Shown piece by piece: positions 26,982 through 35,217 of a stretch of 64,000 nucleotides of DNA (within the stretch, counting starts at the first letter, position 1; each line of letters opens with the position of its first letter). The stretch is from NCBI GenBank assembly GCA_039028895.1, contig JBCCHF010000019.1:1-64000 (forward strand). Reading direction: 5' to 3'. The notes under the pieces were generated by a model. That model was not told the DNA's origin. It did not search any database and saw only the letters and a list, made by a program, of their open reading frames with translations. The position numbers were made by a program, and so were the translations under genes. Source of the DNA: JAHDCJ01 sp039028895. Lineage in GTDB: Bacteria > Bacteroidota > Bacteroidia > Chitinophagales > Saprospiraceae.

Positions 26982-27662
26982 ATGGATAACAGAAATTTAG
27001 ATGAAATAAATGAAAAGGCGGATAAGGTAATCCGTAACCATATTGTATGGTCGATGGGTGCCGGATTGATTCCGATTCCTGTGGCTGACTTTTTTGCGGT
27101 CAGTGCTGTTCAGTTAGATATGATCAGACAGTTGTGTAAAAAATACGGTGTTGATTTCAAGGAAACTGAAGGTAAAGCTGTAATTACCTCACTTGTAGGT
27201 TCAGGAATGGCTCGCCTTGGTGCAGGAGCAGTAAAAGTAATTCCAGGCGTTGGTTCTTTACTTGGTGGTGTAACGATGTCAATACTATCTGGAGCTTCGA
27301 CATTTGCTCTCGGTCAGGTCTTTAAGCGGCATTTTATGACTGGTGGGACTTTCCTTGATTTTGATGTGGATCGTCTACGCAAATACTACCAGGAGCAATT
27401 CGAAAAAGGTAAAAAAGTAGCGCGCGATATTCAGAAAGAGGAGGAAGTCAAAAAATCCAAACCCAAGGAAAATGGCAAGAAAAAAGAAGAAGAAGAGGAA
27501 GCAAGAGCCAGGATGGCCGAAGACGCTGCCAAAGAAGAAGAGGAAAAGAATATGGATAGCACGCTTGAGCGACTCAAAGAGCTTTCCAAAATGCGCGATG
27601 ATGGCATTATCTCAGAAGAAGAGTTCAATAAAATGAAGAAAAAACTGGTTGACGATTTCTAA
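26982..27662 (+). CDS. DUF697-like protein with C-terminal SHOCT domain
   Basis: This protein of about 226 aa is membrane-associated. The N-terminal ~115 residues have a hydrophobic DUF697/GTPase-associated pattern: HIVWSMGAGLIPIPVADFFA, QLDMIRQLCKKYGVDF and the glycine-rich GAVKVIPGVGSLLGG. A highly charged Lys/Glu linker (KKKEEEEEARARMAEDAAKE) follows, and the last ~30 residues (ERLKELSKMRDDGIISEEEF) form a SHOCT domain, a short oligomerisation helix. The function is unknown. Its TAA stop overlaps the stop of the convergent gene. An alternative ATG lies at 26964. Confidence 0.78.
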   Translation: MDNRNLDEINEKADKVIRNHIVWSMGAGLIPIPVADFFAVSAVQLDMIRQLCKKYGVDFKETEGKAVITSLVGSGMARLGAGAVKVIPGVGSLLGGVTMSILSGASTFALGQVFKRHFMTGGTFLDFDVDRLRKYYQEQFEKGKKVARDIQKEEEVKKSKPKENGKKKEEEEEARARMAEDAAKEEEEKNMDSTLERLKELSKMRDDGIISEEEFNKMKKKLVDDF

Positions 27663-28141
27663 CCGATCAGGTTTTTATGCCAACTTTTGCCAAGCTTTAC
27701 TTTCCAGTTAGTCTCGAAACCTTGCTTGGTATCAACAAGATTATTAAATACAAAGGTGTCATCATTGATGATGCCTTTTTTGTATAGGTCCTGGAACTCT
27801 TCTCTATGTGCGGTCATAACTGACTGATTTTGCTCATAGGCAAAGTTCATCCTGTCGAACATGTCAACATTATACTCTGACTCAAGGAATTGGATGAATT
27901 TGACTGACTTATCAATTGAACAACCTGAAGCGCCAGCCATTGATTGATCCACCATTAATACGATAAATCGATTGTGGTAAACTTTACCAGCAGCTTTCAG
28001 GTCCTGATTGTGGCTGGTCCAGGATTCTGTAAATGAAGATATTTGCTGGTTTATCAGATCTGCTTCAGCGGTTGTGAATTCGCGATTGCTTTGATAAATC
28101 CAGACTCGACTATTTTGGTTTAAAGATTGGATATCATTCAT
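27659..28141 (-). CDS. Conserved hypothetical protein of the Fe-S oxidoreductase operon
   Basis: This protein of about 160 aa is cytoplasmic. I start at ATG 28141, since a longer frame would overlap the upstream gene. The sequence pattern RVWIYQSNREFTTAEADLI, FIVLMVDQSMAGASGCSIDK and MFDRMNFAYEQ matches a Bacteroidota family that is often labelled 'ABC transporter ATPase' in databases. No Walker A, Walker B or signature motif is present, so that name is not supported. It follows the CCG-domain protein by 10 bases and is probably cotranscribed. A conserved Cys (GASGCSID) could be functional. Confidence 0.75.
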   Translation of the reverse strand: MNDIQSLNQNSRVWIYQSNREFTTAEADLINQQISSFTESWTSHNQDLKAAGKVYHNRFIVLMVDQSMAGASGCSIDKSVKFIQFLESEYNVDMFDRMNFAYEQNQSVMTAHREEFQDLYKKGIINDDTFVFNNLVDTKQGFETNWKVKLGKSWHKNLIG

Positions 28142-28151
28142 AATCGAAGGC

Positions 28152-28934
28152 TTAAAGTTGGTTGTTTTGTACAATGAGTTCAGCAAGGTCATAAACCATG
28201 ATATTTTCTTGCTGTTCTTTGGCTTTAAGTCCGTCTGAAAGCATGGTGAGGCAGAAAGGGCAATTGGCGGCTACGATGTCGGGTTTTGTATCGATAGCTT
28301 CTTCAATTCGTTCGATGTTAATCCGCTTGTCGCCGGGTTCGTCTTCTTTGAACATTTGGGCGCCTCCTGCTCCACAGCATAATCCTTTGGACTTACACCT
28401 CTTCATTTCAACAAGGTCTCCGTCTAATTGTTGTAAAACTTTTCGTGGAGCTTCATAAATATTATTGGCTCTACCCAGATAACAGGAATCATGGTAAGTT
28501 ATACGCTTGCCTTTAAAAGTGCCGCCTTCTTTCATTTTTATCTTACCCTCATTGATCAATGATTGAAGAAAACGGGTATGGTGGATTACCTCATAATTCC
28601 CGCCAAGGGCTGGATATTCATTTGCAATGATGTTGAAACAGTGCGGACAAGTTGTAACGATTTTTTTGACATTATACATGTTCATGATCTCCACATTCTG
28701 TAAAGCTGTCATTTGGAAAACAAACTCATTGCCAGCTCTTCTTGCAGGGTCACCCGTACAATTTTCTTCTTTGCCCAAGATGGCAAATTTGACCCCTACT
28801 GAATTCAGAATCTTACAAAATGCCACTGTTACCTTTTGGGCTCGGGCATCAAAGCTTCCGGCACAACCTACCCAAAACAAAACCTCAGGTTCTTCGCCCC
28901 GAGCGGCGTATTCCGCCATTGTTTCAATCTTCAT
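28152..28934 (-). CDS. CCG-domain (Fe-S)-binding oxidoreductase subunit
   Basis: This 260-aa cytoplasmic protein has two cysteine-rich CCG modules as in HdrB, GlpC and LutA: FWVGCAGSFDARAQ, ENCTGDPARRAG with TTCPHCFNII, then HDSCYLGRANNIYEAPRKV, GLCCGAGGAQMF and ANCPFCLTML. Such modules bind a [4Fe-4S]-type cluster and transfer electrons between a donor and quinone or disulfide. It starts 10 bases after the membrane Fe-S protein, so the two very likely form one complex. The electron donor is not encoded here; electron-transfer flavoprotein is a reasonable guess. Confidence 0.92.
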   Translation of the reverse strand: MKIETMAEYAARGEEPEVLFWVGCAGSFDARAQKVTVAFCKILNSVGVKFAILGKEENCTGDPARRAGNEFVFQMTALQNVEIMNMYNVKKIVTTCPHCFNIIANEYPALGGNYEVIHHTRFLQSLINEGKIKMKEGGTFKGKRITYHDSCYLGRANNIYEAPRKVLQQLDGDLVEMKRCKSKGLCCGAGGAQMFKEDEPGDKRINIERIEEAIDTKPDIVAANCPFCLTMLSDGLKAKEQQENIMVYDLAELIVQNNQL

Positions 28935-28944
28935 GTTCTTTCAA

Positions 28945-30321
28945 TTAATTGTCTGCAACTTCTTCTTCAAAGGCACTTGTCCAGGCATCACGGTCATCGG
29001 AGATCTGCCAGACAGAACCGCTGTTTTCAATACTGGTAAACATGGGCAACCAATCCTGTGGCCCGGCAGCAAGATCGAGAATCTCATGTCTCCTGAGTTT
29101 TAAGATGATGTCTAACGGATTTATGGTGACCGGGCAAGCCTCCACGCATGCGTTACACGTCGTGCATGCATGTAGTTCTTCGTTTGAAATCAAGTCGAAA
29201 AGAGACCTGCCATCATCGTAGTTATCTTTGGTCAATTTGTCTGTTTGACCTTTAGCTTCGGGTTTTAGGCATTCCAGGTTATTGAGATCGAGATTATTGC
29301 CGATTTCTTCAGCTCTGTCTCTGACATCCATCATAATCTTCCTTGGCGATAATTTTTTGCCAGTGATATTGGCAGGGCAGACTGAACTGCATCTACCACA
29401 TTCAGTGCAGGAATAAGCATCAAGTAGATTTTTCCAGGAAAGGGTAAAAACATCGCTTGCCCCGAATTGCGGAAGTTCATCCATGTTTTCTGGTGGCATC
29501 TCATCTCCGCCTTCGGTAAGTCCCATCATACTTTTGACTTCATTCATGATATCCGGCATATTCTCCATTTCACCTTTAGGCGTCAGTTTACTGTAGTAGA
29601 CATTCGGGAAGGCCAGAATAACATGGAGATGTTTTGAAAAAGGCAGATAATTGAGAAACCCGAATACAATGATGATGTGTCCCCACCAGCCGATGCGTTC
29701 AAGGGTATGCAGCGTTGGAGTAGAAAAGCTTTCAAACATTGGAGCCAGAAGGCTGCTTACGGCAAAACCATAGGATCCTTTTCCTTCACGGACATGTATG
29801 GTTTCGTCGGCCCCGTTCATCATAAAAATAAAAATGATTAAAAGGGCTTCAAGATAAAGGATAATATTCCCGTCCAATTTGGGCCATCCATTCATTTCCG
29901 GCATATGGAAGCGGGGGATCTTGAGCAGATTTCGTCTTGCCAGAAAGGCAAAAGTGGCAATGAAAGCCAATACAGAAAGGATTTCAATAAAACTGATGAT
30001 AAAAACATAAAAGCCGCCAAGGGGTTTGTAGAAGAACCGGTGTCTACCAGTAAAGCCATCAACAAGGATTTCGATCAGTTCTATTTGTGTGATAACGAAG
30101 GCAGCATAAATGAAGAAGTGCAAAACTGCAGGGAGCCATCTTTTGAACATTTTCTGCTGCCCAAAAGCGATGAGAACTACATTTTTCAAACGCTGGTCAC
30201 TATCACCACTAATTTTTTCGGCTTTACCTAGCAGAATATTTCTTCGGAGCTGTGCATATTTTCTTGCAGCTATTCCGAAACTAACAAGAACCAACAGCGT
30301 AAACACAACCTGACTGACCAT
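28945..30321 (-). CDS. Membrane 4Fe-4S dicluster oxidoreductase (HdrC/NarI-like fusion)
   Basis: This 458-aa inner-membrane protein has about six transmembrane segments in residues ~1-265, with NarI-like histidines that could bind heme. Then comes a soluble [4Fe-4S] dicluster domain: CTECGRCSSVCPANITGKKL near 310 and CTTCNACVEACPVTINPLDI near 395. It is likely to pass electrons from the CCG subunit to the quinone pool, as inferred for ETF-linked or HdrBC-like complexes. It is first gene of a three-gene minus-strand operon with 10-base gaps, divergent from a T9SS subtilase. Confidence 0.92.
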   Translation of the reverse strand: MVSQVVFTLLVLVSFGIAARKYAQLRRNILLGKAEKISGDSDQRLKNVVLIAFGQQKMFKRWLPAVLHFFIYAAFVITQIELIEILVDGFTGRHRFFYKPLGGFYVFIISFIEILSVLAFIATFAFLARRNLLKIPRFHMPEMNGWPKLDGNIILYLEALLIIFIFMMNGADETIHVREGKGSYGFAVSSLLAPMFESFSTPTLHTLERIGWWGHIIIVFGFLNYLPFSKHLHVILAFPNVYYSKLTPKGEMENMPDIMNEVKSMMGLTEGGDEMPPENMDELPQFGASDVFTLSWKNLLDAYSCTECGRCSSVCPANITGKKLSPRKIMMDVRDRAEEIGNNLDLNNLECLKPEAKGQTDKLTKDNYDDGRSLFDLISNEELHACTTCNACVEACPVTINPLDIILKLRRHEILDLAAGPQDWLPMFTSIENSGSVWQISDDRDAWTSAFEEEVADN

Positions 30322-30495
30322 TTGTCGTAATATATTCAGTAATAGAGAATCATTGCCTGTTTATTCAGAGCATCGCTAAAGTTCACTAAATTAGTATCAA
30401 TTTTAGAATATGAAGGTCAAAATGATAACTATTTTAATCCATTCTAAATTAACCGACATCCAGATTTGTGGAAGTCACCTAACCCAGATAATAAT

Positions 30496-32790
30496 ATGAA
30501 GTCACTTTTCCACTCCTGTCATATCCTGCTTTTGATACTCCTTTTTTCAACGGTAAGTACGGCACAACATTTTGAAAATATTAGTCTTGGTCTCCGTCTT
30601 GCTCTTGAAGAGCTGAACGAAAATGATCAAAATGACAAGCATATGCATATCCTTGTAAAAGGAGACCTGGAGCAAATCCAGCGCCTAACCCGTGATCTTG
30701 ATGGTACGTACAAGTTTGGTGTGCTTGATATAGCCTCAGTTAGCCTTCGTGCAGACCGCATTCTCGAGCTTGCTGAAATGGAAGGGATCGAAAGGCTAGA
30801 ATACAATAATTATCCGGGGACAGTATTAGCTGATTTTCTGAGAGAGAACAACAATCTTGATTCTGTCCATATGGGCCTTGGCAATCTTCCTATGGGCCTC
30901 GAAGGAGAGGGTGTTGTTGTTGGGATCATCGACTCAGGTATTGAGTGGCAGCATGAAGATTTTCAGCATGATGACGGGACCAGTCGCATTCTGTACATCT
31001 GGGATCAGGTTACTAATAATACCAATATGCAAGGGTCGTTTGGGTACGGGTTTGAGTGGAGTAAAGCTGATATTGATGCAGGTATTGTAACTCATGACCC
31101 AACGGTCCAGGTAGGCCATGGTACAGGGTCTGCAGGATTAGCTGCCGGAGATGGGTCAACAGTTGGAAAATACAAGGGTGCGGCCCCGAAGGCGGATATC
31201 ATTCATGTAAACATTGCTTATAATGAGTTCTTTCTAAGTAATTTTGTTGATGCATCGGCCTACATTTATCAGAAAGCCTCAGAACTAGGGAAACCTTGTG
31301 TAATCAATTCCTCGGTAGGGACATATCGGGGAGCACACGACGACCGCGGACTTGAAGTGCAGGCCATTGACAACCTTTTGTCAGCCGAAAACGGTAGGGC
31401 TATGACCCAATCTGCCGGTAACGGTGCAGTTCCTTTTTTCAACTCTTGTAATTACTGGCATTTAAGTTATCCGGTTACAGAAGATACCGTTTTCACTTTT
31501 TTCAGGCATAGCAACATTCTCAATGAAGTCCATTTTGATATGTTTGCCGACACAGCTGATTTCAACAATGTTTGGTGGTCATTTGGGCCCCGAAGTAGAA
31601 CAACATTCGAAAAATGGGGTCACAGTAAATGGCATAATGTGATTGAGGATGCCAATATGCATATCTTCTCACAAGGTACCATTCGGGACACCGTCTTTGT
31701 TGACAATCAAATCTATGGGATTATCAGGGTGGATATTGAGCGGAATCAAGGGGTTTACGATATGCTTTTCCGGGTCACCGGAACTATTCCACAAGACTAT
31801 TGGGAGTTTCATACAACGGGCTCAGGTACGTTTGATGTTTGGAGTAGTTTCCAGTATATGGGGACTTCTAAGATTTCAAATTGTGCCATGCCTACGGTTA
31901 TGGATGTACCGGAAATGGCCAACTACATGGCACCGGATACGGTAAAAACACTGGTGAGCAGTTGGGCATGTTCAGAAAAGGTTATCACAGTGGCAAATTA
32001 TTCCAATCTTGATTCATACGAATATTACGGTGGTGGTACCTTCACGAATTCAGTGCCCAGGCATCATCTTGTTTATGATTCGAGTACAGGGCCCACCAGA
32101 ACTGGAGTCCAAAAACCTGAGATTGGTGCATCGGGGAACTTTACTTGGGCTCCAGCGGTACTTTCAATATTAACTGACCTGCAGGTCAACGCCCCAGTGA
32201 AAGTGGCTCCAGAGGGATGGCATGCAGCCTTTTCAGGGACTTCTGCTTCTTCGCCGATTGTGGCCGGTACGATTGCCTGTTATTTTGAGCTGTTTCCTGA
32301 TGCGTCTTACCAGGAGGTGAAAGATGCACTCATCGCATCAGCCAAAGTCGATAGCTTTGTTTTGCTCAAAGGGCCCGTGCCAAATTATGGATTTGGTTAT
32401 GGCAAGTTGGATGGTTTTAAATTTATCAATGATGCAATAGTATATGGTTGTACAGATGCTTCAGCCAATAATTATAATCCGGATGCTACGATTGATGATG
32501 GGAGTTGTGAAATTGTATCTGTAGAATTACCGGAAGGCTTATTAAATCGATTTGAGGTAGTTCCGAATCCTTTCTCCGGGGAAGCATTAGTTTCCATTGA
32601 ATTAAATGGTGTTTATGATAGTGAGTTGGTTGTCAGTGATATTCTGGGCAGGGCACTCTTCAGTCAGTCAGTAGTCGGCAATGGTGGTAAATTTGTGTTG
32701 GAAGGGGATAAATTACCTAAGGGGCTGTTCTTTGTTACTTTGATTGTAGAAGGTGAGGGATTGGTTAGTCGTAAGGTAGTTAGATATTAG
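30496..32790 (+). CDS. S8 subtilisin-like serine protease, T9SS-secreted
   Basis: This protein of about 764 aa starts at ATG 30496, giving the signal peptide MKSLFHSCHILLLILLFSTV; the upstream GTG is less likely. The catalytic triad is intact: Asp in VVVGIIDSGIEW, His in VGHGTGSAGLAAG, Ser in FSGTSASSPIVAG. A large insert separates His and Ser, as in C5a-peptidase-like relatives. Near the end is the GCTDASANNYNPDATIDDGS repeat, a Bacteroidota surface module, then a T9SS type-A sorting domain (VPNPFSGEA ... DILGRAL ... LPKGLFFVTLI). It is an extracellular or surface protease, probably nutritional. Confidence 0.93.
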   Translation: MKSLFHSCHILLLILLFSTVSTAQHFENISLGLRLALEELNENDQNDKHMHILVKGDLEQIQRLTRDLDGTYKFGVLDIASVSLRADRILELAEMEGIERLEYNNYPGTVLADFLRENNNLDSVHMGLGNLPMGLEGEGVVVGIIDSGIEWQHEDFQHDDGTSRILYIWDQVTNNTNMQGSFGYGFEWSKADIDAGIVTHDPTVQVGHGTGSAGLAAGDGSTVGKYKGAAPKADIIHVNIAYNEFFLSNFVDASAYIYQKASELGKPCVINSSVGTYRGAHDDRGLEVQAIDNLLSAENGRAMTQSAGNGAVPFFNSCNYWHLSYPVTEDTVFTFFRHSNILNEVHFDMFADTADFNNVWWSFGPRSRTTFEKWGHSKWHNVIEDANMHIFSQGTIRDTVFVDNQIYGIIRVDIERNQGVYDMLFRVTGTIPQDYWEFHTTGSGTFDVWSSFQYMGTSKISNCAMPTVMDVPEMANYMAPDTVKTLVSSWACSEKVITVANYSNLDSYEYYGGGTFTNSVPRHHLVYDSSTGPTRTGVQKPEIGASGNFTWAPAVLSILTDLQVNAPVKVAPEGWHAAFSGTSASSPIVAGTIACYFELFPDASYQEVKDALIASAKVDSFVLLKGPVPNYGFGYGKLDGFKFINDAIVYGCTDASANNYNPDATIDDGSCEIVSVELPEGLLNRFEVVPNPFSGEALVSIELNGVYDSELVVSDILGRALFSQSVVGNGGKFVLEGDKLPKGLFFVTLIVEGEGLVSRKVVRY

Positions 32791-32901
32791 TGGGTATAAC
32801 GCGGAGTATTGAAGGATTGGAAGGGGGTTGGAAATTTTGAGCCAGCAAGACATTCCTTTGATGATAAAGACCTAACTTTAAAGCATTAAGTAGTCAGATT
32901 T

Positions 32902-33399
32902 ATGCAATTACTCAATTCAAAACAGGTAGAACAAAAGATCAAGCGCTTGGCTTATGAAATCCTGGAGCAACATTATGATGAAGCTGAAATCATTATAGCA
33001 GGTATTAACAATAAAGGATTAACGCTTGCCCGGAAACTCAAACGGGAATTGGATAAGATCGCCAGGAAAACCTCTATTCGTTTGACATCTTTAAAGCTAA
33101 GCCCTGCAAATCCGACTGAAAATGAAATCAAAATTGGTATCCCTCTGGAGGAGATCAATGACAAGGTTATCATCATTACAGATGATGTTGCCAATACAGG
33201 CAGGACGATGTATTACGCTATCAGACCATTATTGGATATTCTGCCAAAGAAGGTTGAATTTGCTGTTCTGGTTGACAGAAAACATAAGTCATTTCCGATA
33301 AAGGTAGATTATGTAGGCATGACACTGGCCACAACCATCCAGGAAAATATTGAAGTGGAATTTGGTAAAAAAGGTGAATCTGTTGTGATGCTTGATTAA
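32902..33399 (+). CDS. PyrR-like phosphoribosyltransferase
   Basis: This 165-aa protein is a type I phosphoribosyltransferase with PRPP motif VIIITDDVANTGRTMYYAI and a PyrR-like fold. PyrR proteins are pyrimidine-sensing regulators and/or uracil phosphoribosyltransferases. The SLKLSPANPTENEI segment lacks the usual PyrR RDD motif, so the RNA-binding role is uncertain. No pyrimidine genes are adjacent. Its stop overlaps that of the convergent M1 peptidase gene by four bases. Confidence 0.82.
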   Translation: MQLLNSKQVEQKIKRLAYEILEQHYDEAEIIIAGINNKGLTLARKLKRELDKIARKTSIRLTSLKLSPANPTENEIKIGIPLEEINDKVIIITDDVANTGRTMYYAIRPLLDILPKKVEFAVLVDRKHKSFPIKVDYVGMTLATTIQENIEVEFGKKGESVVMLD

Positions 33400-35093
33400 C
33401 CTTTAGACACTTTCGTTTTTAGCAGGAACAATTCTGTAGCAATTCTGAAATCTTCTTCTCCTATCTTTTTTAGGGTTATGGATTGCCATTCCGGAGTCAT
33501 TTCGACAGGTTTGTAGTTTCCCTTTTCACCCATTCTGATATTCATCGACATATCGGTATCAGATAGCAAACGATATTTGACGATCAGGTCTTTACCTTTT
33601 TCCTTTATGCTATACTCTACAGTAGGAATATCAGTATATCTTAGATATTGATCAAAAAACGGTATTAGATCCTGCTCAAGGAACTCGCTGAAGTACCACA
33701 CAATTTCTTCGGTTTGCATATTGGTTAGCTTATTGGATTCATGAAATGACCGCAACATTTTAAACCATTGCTCATCATCGTTAATGGCGTGTCTGAGCGT
33801 ATGTAGCACCCATGCCCCTTTATGATAGTGGTCACCACCAGACCAGTCTGCCCAATTGACATCCTTTGGCCCGATAATAGGTTCCTGGTTGCGAATGCCG
33901 AATTTTTGTGTGGCAATATAGCGCAATGAAGCTTCGTAGCCCATGGTGTATTCGACATACATTGTTTCCATATAGGTGCCGAATGATTCGTGAATCCACA
34001 TTTCAGCCAGGTCGTGACAACTTATACTGTTACCAAAATACTCATGGGCAGTTTCGTGGATGATGATGTAATCGAAAGTCGTACCAGCTGGCGCTCGTCC
34101 CAGGTATCCTTTTTTGTATTGGTTTCCATAAGCAATTGCCCCCTGATGCTCCATCCCCAGATAAGGTGTTTCCACCATTGCGAAACCGTCATTCCAGAAT
34201 GGATATTTACCAAATGCCTTTTCAAAACATTCCAAAGTAGGATGTACCTGTTGAAAATGGACTTTAGCCTTTTCCAGATTTTCCTTTAAGACGTAGTAGT
34301 CAAGATCGAGTTTAGAACCATCTTCAATACTGGTATAGACATCTTTGAAATGAGCATAATCAGCAATGTTGAGCGTGACGTTATAGTTGTTGATAGGATA
34401 GGAGACAAACCATTCAAAGGTCGTTTTGTTATCTCTGAGCTTAGTTTCTTTTTTCAGATTCCCATTTGCAACGACCATCAATCCTCCTGGTACTGTACAG
34501 CGAATAGTGACACTGTCGGGTTCATCTGACAAGTGATCCTTGTTGGGCCACCAAAGACTGGCACCATCTCCTTCACAGGCTACACCGACATGGTGTTGAC
34601 CATTTCCGTCTCTTTCCCAAACAAAGCCGCCATCCCAAGGGGGGCGTTTGGCAATACGCGGGGTGCCATTATAAAACACTTTCACCATCCCTTTATCTCC
34701 TTTAACTTGTTTTTCCGAGAAATCAATATAGAATGCATCTCCTTCACGGGAAACTGAAAGAGACATGATCCTTCCTGCCTGCGATGGGTTGTTTGCCGGG
34801 CCTTTCCATTGAACAGCAGATATCTCCATATTAGCGTAAAGATCTAACTGCATCCTGGTAAAGTCCTCAATCACAGTGTAATGGATCTCATTACTTCCGT
34901 AAATAGATCGGTTGGCAGGATCAACTTCCAGGTCAAGAACATAATAATTGACATCGAAGCAACTTCTTTCCGGAAGGAGTTTACCCCTGATGGTATCTGC
35001 CCTGGTAAACTTGTAGTCGTTCCAAAAATCGGGTTGGGCAATGACTAAAGTGGTAAGGCAAAGCAAGAAAAAAATGGTTAAAAGCTTATGCAT
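33396..35093 (-). CDS. M1 family metallopeptidase
   Basis: This 565-aa zinc aminopeptidase-like enzyme has a signal peptide (MHKLLTIFFLLCLTTLVIA), so it is exported. The zinc motif HETAHEYFGN with the downstream Glu in WIHESFGTYME is intact. The exopeptidase GxMEN block appears as GMEHQGAIAYGN, a Gly-Met-Glu-His variant that may alter N-terminus recognition. A catalytic Tyr lies in the following region. The N-terminal beta-domain of M1 proteins is present and the C-terminal helical domain is short. It would trim peptides in the periplasm. Confidence 0.9.
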   Translation of the reverse strand: MHKLLTIFFLLCLTTLVIAQPDFWNDYKFTRADTIRGKLLPERSCFDVNYYVLDLEVDPANRSIYGSNEIHYTVIEDFTRMQLDLYANMEISAVQWKGPANNPSQAGRIMSLSVSREGDAFYIDFSEKQVKGDKGMVKVFYNGTPRIAKRPPWDGGFVWERDGNGQHHVGVACEGDGASLWWPNKDHLSDEPDSVTIRCTVPGGLMVVANGNLKKETKLRDNKTTFEWFVSYPINNYNVTLNIADYAHFKDVYTSIEDGSKLDLDYYVLKENLEKAKVHFQQVHPTLECFEKAFGKYPFWNDGFAMVETPYLGMEHQGAIAYGNQYKKGYLGRAPAGTTFDYIIIHETAHEYFGNSISCHDLAEMWIHESFGTYMETMYVEYTMGYEASLRYIATQKFGIRNQEPIIGPKDVNWADWSGGDHYHKGAWVLHTLRHAINDDEQWFKMLRSFHESNKLTNMQTEEIVWYFSEFLEQDLIPFFDQYLRYTDIPTVEYSIKEKGKDLIVKYRLLSDTDMSMNIRMGEKGNYKPVEMTPEWQSITLKKIGEEDFRIATELFLLKTKVSKG

Positions 35094-35217
35094 AAGAGGG
35101 AATAAAAATTAGGATCTGATAAATTTTCAGCCAAAATAATCATAAAAACTGTTCCAAAAATGAGGTGGATAGTGGAATGTCATTAATTTAACCGATCGTT
35201 AAGATTTTCCAGCAATA

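Noticed and set aside
27659..28141. ABC transporter ATPase
   Set aside because: No Walker A, Walker B or signature motif; the usual database name for this family is unsupported.
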